NCBI RefSeq assembly: GCF_000968015.1
Contig: NZ_LACH01000004.1
Span: 39,571 to 103,570, forward strand
Length of the DNA: 64,000 nt
Origin: Pseudomonas fluorescens
GTDB lineage: Bacteria; Pseudomonadota; Gammaproteobacteria; Pseudomonadales; Pseudomonadaceae
Direction: 5' to 3'
Part shown: piece by piece, positions 56,104 through 64,000 of the stretch
How the letters are laid out: each line of letters starts with the position of its first letter
Position numbering within the stretch: position 1 is the stretch's first letter
Made by a program: the position numbers and the translations under genes
The notes under the pieces: model-generated
Seen by the model: the letters and a program-made list of their open reading frames with translations, nothing else
Told to the model about the DNA's origin: nothing
The model's database searches: none

Positions 56104-58542
56104 TCAAGCCGGTTTGGTTTCCACCAAGGCTTCCTGCGCCATCTCTTTCTCAGCTTCCTTGAGGTCTTCTTCGCTGATCATTTCTGCGATGACCCGCAAG
56201 CGTTCCACCACCCGCGCGTTAACGCTGCCTTCAGGGAACTGGCCATCGGCGTCCGGCGCACCGGCCGGCTCGCCGACCAACAGGCTCAGGGCTTCATCAG
56301 CCTGGCGCACGGCGTAGACGTGGAACTGCCCCGCGCGCACCGCCGTCAGCACTTTTTCGTCGAGCATCAACGTGGCAACGTTGGCGTGGGGAATGATTGC
56401 TCCCTGCTCACCGGTCAGCCCGCGGGCTTCGCAGAGTCGGAAGAAGCCTTCGATCTTCTCGTTGACCCCACCCACCGCCTGCACTTCACCGAACTGGTTG
56501 ATCGAGCCGGTGATCGCAAAACACTGCTTGAGTGGAGTTTTCGACAAGGCGGAAATCAAGGTGCAAGCCTCACCCAGCGATGCACTATCACCATCGACGT
56601 AACCGTAGGACTGCTCCAGGGCGATACTGGCGGAAATCGCCAGCGGGAATTCCTGGGCGTATCGGCTGCCCAGATACCCGGTGAGGATCATCACGCCTTT
56701 GGAGTGAATGGGCTGACCGAGGTTAACCTCGCGCTCGATGTCGACGATGCCGCTACCGCCCGGGTAGACCGTGGCGGAAATCCGCGCCGGCACACCGAAC
56801 GCCGAGTCGCCGACCTCCAGTACTGTCAGCCCGTTGCATTTGCCCACCGCCGCGCCGTCCGTGTCGATCAGGATGATCCCGGCCAGCATGTCATCGAGAA
56901 TCCGCGCCGAGACGCGCCCGGTCCGCGTGGCCTTGGCCTTGAGCGCACGTTCGATGTGCCCGGCGTCGGTCATTTCGTCACTGGCCAGTTGGCGAATGAA
57001 ATCCGCCTCGCTGACCAGTTGGAACAGATCACCGATCCGCGCCGACAAACGCCCCTGGTGCTCAGCCAGGCGAGCACTGTAAGTCGCCAGACGCGCCACC
57101 GCATCGGCGGTCAGCGGTGCCATGCCTTCTTCGGAGGTGCGGGTCTTGAGCAACTGGGCGAACTGCTCCAGGCTTTCGTCGACCATCGGAATGTCTTCGT
57201 CGAAGTCCACCAGGACGCGGAACATCTCCTGGAAGTCCGGATCGAGATCCTGCAGCGTGTAGTAGAGCTGTCGGGCGCCGATGATGACGACTTTGACCTG
57301 CAGCGGAATATGTTGCGGTGTCAGGGTCACAGTGGCGAAGCGGCCCATCTCGCCCAGCGGCGACTCCATTTTCAATTTGCGCGATTGCAGCGCGCGCTTA
57401 AGCGCATCCCACACGAATGGCTCGCTGAGCATTTTTTCCGCTTCAAGAATCAGGAAGCCGCCGTTGGCGCGGTGCAGCGCACCCGGACGCAACTGTCGAT
57501 ACGTGGTGTAGAGCGCGCCCTGATCGGTGGTGTACTCGATGCGGCCGAACAGGTTTTCGTAAGTCGGGTGCGGCTCAAAAACCACTGGCGCACCGCCGCT
57601 ATGCGGATGACCGACCACCAGGCTCGGTGCGTATTGCTCTTCCAGCAGTTTGCGGGCGATGGCGTCAGCCTTGCTGTCGTCCACCAATTGCTCGACCACG
57701 GTCTTGAGCAGATACACCTGCATCGCTTGCAAGTAACCGCAAACGCCGGCGTTTTCCGCGTACTTTTCCGACAACGGCGCGAGCAAGGGTTGCAAGGCCA
57801 GGGTGATGGTTTCTTCGTTGAGCTGGCGCAGAAGGTTGCTCGACTCACGCTTCCATTGCGGCAGGCTGGCGAGCTCTTCGTTCAGCCGCTCTTCCAGCCA
57901 CGAAATATCCTCGTGAAAACGCTCGCGATCGACTTCCGGCAACTGGGCAAATTCGGCCTCATCCACAGCCTTGCCTTCGCTCATCGGCGTGAAGGCGATA
58001 TTGGTGCTGTCGCGGTACAGCGCAACATCCTTCTCCAACGCCAGACGCTCGATGACATCCAGCGCGCGGTCATAGCGTTGATTGAAGGCGCGGTCGATGG
58101 CGCTTTTCTTCTGCTGGTAGGACGGGTGCTCGAACACGGCCGGAAAAGTCGCCAGCAGGTTGTCGATCAAGCCGTTGATGTCATCGATAAAGGCGCCGGC
58201 AGTGCCAGAGGGCAATTCCAGTGCGCGAGGTTCGCGAGGATCATCGAAATTGTTGACGTAGACCCAGTCCGCCGGGGTCTGCAGGCGTTTGCCTTCGGCT
58301 TTCAGGTAGCGTTTGACGAACGAAAACCGGCCGGTGCCGGGCTCGCCCATGACGAATACGTTGTAACCGGGGCGTGGCATTGCCACACCGAACTGCAAGG
58401 CTTCGACCGCACGTTCCTGGCCAAGCACACCGCGGAAGGGCTCCAAATCATTGGTGGTAGAGAAGCTGAACTGTTCAGCGGAAAACGGACGGGTCAGCGC
58501 TTCGGGCGCTAGACGCAAGCTGGCAGCAACAGGATCAGGCAT
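56104..58542 (-). CDS. Lon-like ATP-dependent protease (LonB/YcbZ type)
   Basis: 812-residue protein: N-terminal AAA_32-type ATPase region, central lid and helical parts, and a C-terminal Lon (S16) protease domain. The catalytic dyad is S653 (YVDGDSASLGEA) and K696 (GGVNEKIEGF), 43 residues apart as in Lon. The predicted first Walker A reads MGEPGTGRFSF, with Arg-Phe where Lys-Ser/Thr is normal, so ATP binding there may be altered. AAGGAAG precedes the ATG. Substrates are unknown. Corresponds, from memory, to PA4576. Confidence 0.9.
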   Translation of the reverse strand: MPDPVAASLRLAPEALTRPFSAEQFSFSTTNDLEPFRGVLGQERAVEALQFGVAMPRPGYNVFVMGEPGTGRFSFVKRYLKAEGKRLQTPADWVYVNNFDDPREPRALELPSGTAGAFIDDINGLIDNLLATFPAVFEHPSYQQKKSAIDRAFNQRYDRALDVIERLALEKDVALYRDSTNIAFTPMSEGKAVDEAEFAQLPEVDRERFHEDISWLEERLNEELASLPQWKRESSNLLRQLNEETITLALQPLLAPLSEKYAENAGVCGYLQAMQVYLLKTVVEQLVDDSKADAIARKLLEEQYAPSLVVGHPHSGGAPVVFEPHPTYENLFGRIEYTTDQGALYTTYRQLRPGALHRANGGFLILEAEKMLSEPFVWDALKRALQSRKLKMESPLGEMGRFATVTLTPQHIPLQVKVVIIGARQLYYTLQDLDPDFQEMFRVLVDFDEDIPMVDESLEQFAQLLKTRTSEEGMAPLTADAVARLATYSARLAEHQGRLSARIGDLFQLVSEADFIRQLASDEMTDAGHIERALKAKATRTGRVSARILDDMLAGIILIDTDGAAVGKCNGLTVLEVGDSAFGVPARISATVYPGGSGIVDIEREVNLGQPIHSKGVMILTGYLGSRYAQEFPLAISASIALEQSYGYVDGDSASLGEACTLISALSKTPLKQCFAITGSINQFGEVQAVGGVNEKIEGFFRLCEARGLTGEQGAIIPHANVATLMLDEKVLTAVRAGQFHVYAVRQADEALSLLVGEPAGAPDADGQFPEGSVNARVVERLRVIAEMISEEDLKEAEKEMAQEALVETKPA

Positions 58543-58817
58543 CGGGCTTCCTTACATCAGGCGGGGCAGATAGCGGCATTCTGGCGCTGCCTATACCTCA
58601 CTTGCAAGGCGCGCCTCTAGCCAAAGCATAGACAAAGCGGCATCTCTAAGCGGGCCGGGTCTAAATCAATGTTTTCAGCGAATGTTATGCAAAAAATCAC
58701 GGAACCCTTGGAACGTGCCTAAACTCCAAACTGCGCGGCTGGAACAATAACCGGCCCACTGGCGCCAGATCGGGCCAGACCCCTGTCCATTGGTATGCAC
58801 ATAAAGAGAAAAAAGCT

Positions 58818-59306
58818 ATGAAACGGATTCTTCTCGGTACTCTCTTCACCGTTGTATCCATCAACGCTATGGCTCAGGCGCCAGGCGGCCCGGATTGCGG
58901 TTGGGGCAACATGCTGTTCGAAGGTCAGCGTGGCACCCCGGCTCACTTCCTGGCATCCACCACCAACGGCACTTCCGGCAACGCAACTTTCGGTATGACC
59001 TCGGGTACCAACGGTTGCTCGACCAATGCGGCGCTGACCTATGGCGGCAAATCCTGGATTGCCATGAATGGCATGATGAACGAGCTGTCCGAAGACATGG
59101 CTAAAGGTCAGGGCGAAGCGCTGACCACTTACGCCGTGGTACTGGGCGTGGCGCCGGAAGACCGTGCGCATTTCGCCGCCGTCACTCATGAGCACTTCCA
59201 GCAGATCTTCAGCAAGGCTGACGTGACCGCTGACGATGTGCATACCAACACCCTCGCCGTTCTGAAAAGCGATCCTCGTCTGGCTAAGTACGCTACTCAA
59301 GCTTAA
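58818..59306 (+). CDS. DUF3015 periplasmic protein
   Basis: 162-residue exported protein; signal peptide residues 1-19 ending INAMA, then the DUF3015 signature GPDCGWGNMLFEGQRGTPAH and GTNGCSTNAALTYGGKSWIA, whose two cysteines probably pair. Helical C-terminal half. Function unknown. It has its own terminator and is followed by the DUF4105 gene on the same strand, a pairing seen in several proteobacteria. Confidence 0.9.
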   Translation: MKRILLGTLFTVVSINAMAQAPGGPDCGWGNMLFEGQRGTPAHFLASTTNGTSGNATFGMTSGTNGCSTNAALTYGGKSWIAMNGMMNELSEDMAKGQGEALTTYAVVLGVAPEDRAHFAAVTHEHFQQIFSKADVTADDVHTNTLAVLKSDPRLAKYATQA

Positions 59307-59316
59307 GCTCGACCCG

Positions 59317-59352
59317 CCCGCTGCTCTTTCAGGGGAGCGGGTTTTATTTTTT
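59317..59352 (+). terminator. rho-independent terminator of the DUF3015 gene
   Basis: Stem CCCGCT ... AGCGGG extended by CTC/GGG pairs, followed by TTTTATTTTTT, eleven bases past the stop. Confidence 0.82.
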
Positions 59353-59402
59353 GAACCAGGCCCTTTTTGGGTCTTTGTTTCTTTCGAATTAAGTTGCCCA
59401 CT

Positions 59403-61256
59403 ATGCTCAAACGCCTTGCCTGGCTGGCGCTCTGTGTCTGCGCCCCGCTGTCTGCCGCGCCACATGTCGACAATCAACGTTTGCAGCAATTGGCCAATGA
59501 CCCCTTCTGGATTTCCCTGGGCCACTACGAAACCGCCAAACTCGGTGGCTGGCGCAGCTATGTCAGCGACAAGAAATTCTTCCTCGCCGCCGACGGCAAT
59601 GAACATCCCGACCATGAACTGGCGGCGACCGTGCAAGCGCTGTATGCCCCGGCCAGTGCCGGTGAAAAGCATGCGCAATGCGTCTACCCCGCCCGCACCC
59701 GCTGGCTGAAGGCGCAGCTCAACCTGAGCGATCTGCCGAAACTTCCCTGCACTGAATTCAAGCAATGGTTCAAGGATGTTTCGCCCCACAGTGCGGTGAT
59801 GATTTTCCCGGCGGCGTATCTGAACAGTCCGTCATCGATGTTCGGCCACACGTTACTGCGCATCGACCAGGCCAATGTGCAGAGCGATCAAACCGCCCTG
59901 CTCAGTTATGCGATCAACTTCGGCGCCTACATCGAAGGCTCGGACAACAGCATCCTGTATGCCTGGAAAGGCTTGATGGGCGGCTATCCCGGTTTGTTTG
60001 CCCTCGTGCCATATCAAGAAAAACTCTCGGAGTACCGCAGTCTCGAAAACCGTGATCTGTGGGAATACCGCCTGAACCTGACCCAGGCAGAAACCGAGCG
60101 CATGGTCGAGCACGTCTGGGAGCTCAAGCAGATCCAGTTCGACTATTTTTTCTTCGACGAAAACTGCTCTTATCGTCTGCTGGAATTGCTGCAAGTCGCC
60201 CGTCCGAGCCTGAGATTGACCGAACAGTTCCCGCTGACCGCGATTCCTACGGACACCGTCAAAGCGGTGAAAGAAGCCGGACTGGTGGAGTCCATTCAGT
60301 ATCGACCGTCTCGCGAACGTGAACTGCTGAGCCACGCCGAGCCGCTGAGCGATGAAGAACAGGAGTGGGTACTGAAAGTCAGCGACGACCAGCAGCAACT
60401 GCAAGAACCGGCGTTCAAGGCTCAACCCAAGGATCGTCAGGCGTTGATCATCGACGCGGCCTATCGCCTGGAGCGCTACCGCGCCAATGGCCAGGAGCGA
60501 GACCCGCAACGGGCGCAGCGCAGTTTCGAATTGCTGCGGGCGATCAACCAGAATCCGCCACCGGAGCTGGACATCCCGAAACCCGGTTTGCCTGAGGATG
60601 GCCATGAATCGCGCACCTGGCAGGCAGGCATTGGCACTCGAGGCGACAAGGCGTTTGGCGAGTATGGCTTGCGCATGGCGTATCACGACCTCAACGACAA
60701 CGCCGAGAGCTTCCCCCTCGGCGCGCAGATTGAAATCCTGCAAATGAAACTGCGCCAGTACGAAGGCAATCACTGGCAGCTGCAGCAATTTGACCTGGCG
60801 ACCATCCGCTCCCTGACTCCGCGCAATGAATTGCTGCAACCACTCTCGTGGCAAGTCACCGGCGGCCTGGAGCGTGTGCCGGGCAAGCATGACGACGAAA
60901 CCCTGGTCAGCCACGTCAATGGCGGGGCCGGCGGGACCTGGCAGCTGGGCGACGACATGCTCGGCTTTGCCTTGGGCACCGTGCGCATTGAACACAACAA
61001 CGACTTTGCCGCTTTCATCGCGCCGGCGGCAGGCTTTAACAGCGGTTTGCTGTGGAAAAACCCGTTGGGCAACCTCAGCCTGGAAGCCAAGGGCGACTTC
61101 TTCACCAACGGCGAAGTGCGCCGTAGCGTGAGTCTGAATCAGCAGTGGGAATTGTCGCGCAACCTGGGTTTACGCCTGAGTGCCCAGCGCGAATTCAGCC
61201 ACCTGGCTTCGCCCGAGAATGAAGTGATGCTTGAGGTGAAGTGGTATCACTACTGA
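59403..61256 (+). CDS. DUF4105 outer membrane protein
   Basis: 617-residue exported protein. Signal peptide residues 1-19 (MLKRLAWLALCVCAPLSA). The DUF4105 domain spans about residues 110-290 and shows NlpC/P60-like features: FPAAYLNSPSSMFGHTLLRI with a His, and YFFFDENCSYRLLELLQVAR with a conserved Cys, which could form a cysteine-hydrolase pair. The C-terminal third (residues about 400-617) has alternating beta strands and ends in YHY, compatible with an outer membrane barrel. Start at 59403; the REP-type repeat begins at its stop codon. Confidence 0.85.
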   Translation: MLKRLAWLALCVCAPLSAAPHVDNQRLQQLANDPFWISLGHYETAKLGGWRSYVSDKKFFLAADGNEHPDHELAATVQALYAPASAGEKHAQCVYPARTRWLKAQLNLSDLPKLPCTEFKQWFKDVSPHSAVMIFPAAYLNSPSSMFGHTLLRIDQANVQSDQTALLSYAINFGAYIEGSDNSILYAWKGLMGGYPGLFALVPYQEKLSEYRSLENRDLWEYRLNLTQAETERMVEHVWELKQIQFDYFFFDENCSYRLLELLQVARPSLRLTEQFPLTAIPTDTVKAVKEAGLVESIQYRPSRERELLSHAEPLSDEEQEWVLKVSDDQQQLQEPAFKAQPKDRQALIIDAAYRLERYRANGQERDPQRAQRSFELLRAINQNPPPELDIPKPGLPEDGHESRTWQAGIGTRGDKAFGEYGLRMAYHDLNDNAESFPLGAQIEILQMKLRQYEGNHWQLQQFDLATIRSLTPRNELLQPLSWQVTGGLERVPGKHDDETLVSHVNGGAGGTWQLGDDMLGFALGTVRIEHNNDFAAFIAPAAGFNSGLLWKNPLGNLSLEAKGDFFTNGEVRRSVSLNQQWELSRNLGLRLSAQREFSHLASPENEVMLEVKWYHY

Positions 61257-61331
61257 AAAGATCGCAGCCTTCGGCAGCTCCTACATTAATTCGCGTACAT
61301 CTGTAGGAGCTGCCGCAGGCTGCGATCTTTT
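61256..61331. repeat. REP-type inverted repeat, third family
   Basis: Two 30-base arms match at 29 of 30 positions (arm core GATCGCAGCCTGCGGCAGCT). The repeat starts on the last base of the DUF4105 stop codon and ends in TTTT, so it can serve as that gene's terminator. Confidence 0.85.
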
Positions 61332-61408
61332 GATCTTTCTTTCACGCCCCATCGACGATTCCACTCCTAGACTTCTCCTATAGGCCGTTGACGGTCTGGG
61401 AGTCTGAG

Positions 61409-61765
61409 ATGTGGCGTTGCGTGGGTGTGGTGGGTTTGCTGATGTTGATCGCGGGTTGCCAGACGACCCACGAGGATCTGATCGCCAAGGGTTATCCACC
61501 AGCGTTCGCCGATGGCTTCGATGACGGTTGCAGCAGTGGCCGGCAAGCGGCGGGAGCAATGACCGGAGAGTTTCGTAAAAACGTTCCGCGTTACCTCAAG
61601 GACAAGCAGTACGCCGAGGGCTGGAGCGATGGCTTCCGTCAGTGTCAGGCCATGCTGGAAAACCAGGACCGCGAGGACTATCGCAGCCATCATTGGGACG
61701 ACCGGGACAAAGCCTGGCAGCAGCAGAAGGATCAGGGTGCCGCACGAGCGTATCGCTCGCAATAA
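61409..61765 (+). CDS. small lipoprotein of unknown function
   Basis: 118-residue lipoprotein with lipobox LIAGC (cysteine 16). The mature part includes YPPAFADGFDDGCSSGRQAA and YAEGWSDGFRQCQAMLEN, two related GF-D-G repeats with one cysteine each, and ends with a very charged tail (DREDYRSHHWDDRDKAWQQQ). Family not identified. Start ATG at 61409 preceded by GGAG; a start seven codons upstream is unlikely. Confidence 0.82.
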   Translation: MWRCVGVVGLLMLIAGCQTTHEDLIAKGYPPAFADGFDDGCSSGRQAAGAMTGEFRKNVPRYLKDKQYAEGWSDGFRQCQAMLENQDREDYRSHHWDDRDKAWQQQKDQGAARAYRSQ

Positions 61766-61835
61766 GTCGCTGACAGACATTCGTCGAAACTAAAAGCCTG
61801 CGACCATGGCCCAAACCCTATAACGGGAGACAACC

Positions 61836-64000
<2,165 letters not shown>

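Noticed and set aside
56320..58512. Plus-strand open frame of 730 codons opposite the Lon-like gene
   Set aside because: Same complement-frame signature; the minus strand has clear protease motifs.

Overview
The window is chromosomal DNA of a Pseudomonas species, most likely of the P. fluorescens group. Three things support this: a GC-rich sequence with strong third-position bias, many REP/REPIN palindromes of the fluorescent-pseudomonad type, and a gene order that, from memory, follows the P. aeruginosa block from pilA to gdhA (about PA4525 to PA4588). I see no prophage, insertion sequence, CRISPR array or rRNA.

Layout. 0-2.3 kb: end of a DUF748 envelope gene, a DUF2845 gene and a BON-domain periplasmic protein. 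2.6-7.9 kb: type IV pilus core, pilA facing pilBCD, followed by coaE and yacG. 7.9-10.2 kb: small and membrane genes and a LysR regulator. 10.2-14.7 kb: a four-gene benzoate-type transport operon (MFS transporter, BenE permease, OprD-family porin, soluble chemoreceptor fragment) behind two tandem XylS/BenR-like sites. 15-20.1 kb: DUF1780, MOSC, DUF3094, ndh, an exported EF-hand peptide with two EGKCG motifs, and a full chemoreceptor. 20.3-20.7 kb: four tRNAs (Asn, Pro, Lys, Pro in transcription order). 21-26.6 kb: clpB, pgeF, rluD, bamD. 26.7-37.4 kb: pilS-pilR, thiO, the minor pilin operon fimU-pilV-pilW-pilX-pilY1-pilE, and a separate fimT. 37.4-45 kb: ispH, fkpB, lspA, ileS, ribF, murJ. 45-53.5 kb: rpsT, creA, proB, obg, rpmA, rplU, ispB and several small genes. 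53.6-64 kb: an uncharacterised lipoprotein, a Lon-like protease, a DUF3015/DUF4105 pair, a Gre-family factor and gdhA.

How the parts connect. Pilus genes occupy three blocks joined by regulation: PilS/PilR (27-30 kb) is the expected activator of the sigma-54 promoter visible in front of pilA at 3.07 kb, with a TGACA-N5-TGTCA element about 107 bp upstream of the predicted start. PilD processes PilA and the minor pilins, which with PilY1 should form the tip and priming complex. The benzoate transporters have regulatory sites but no catabolic genes here, so they must serve a pathway encoded elsewhere. Other regulatory sites I could read are a sigma-32 promoter for clpB, a Fur-like box before an 85-residue protein, an Anr-like box before a 71-residue protein, and sigma-70 promoters for the tRNA array, rpsT, rplU and ispB.

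Most of the window is conserved core genome. The points most worth attention are the EGKCG/EF-hand peptide at 18.05 kb, the chemoreceptor fragment translationally coupled to a porin, the six REPINs of exactly 90 bp, and a few unassigned envelope proteins.
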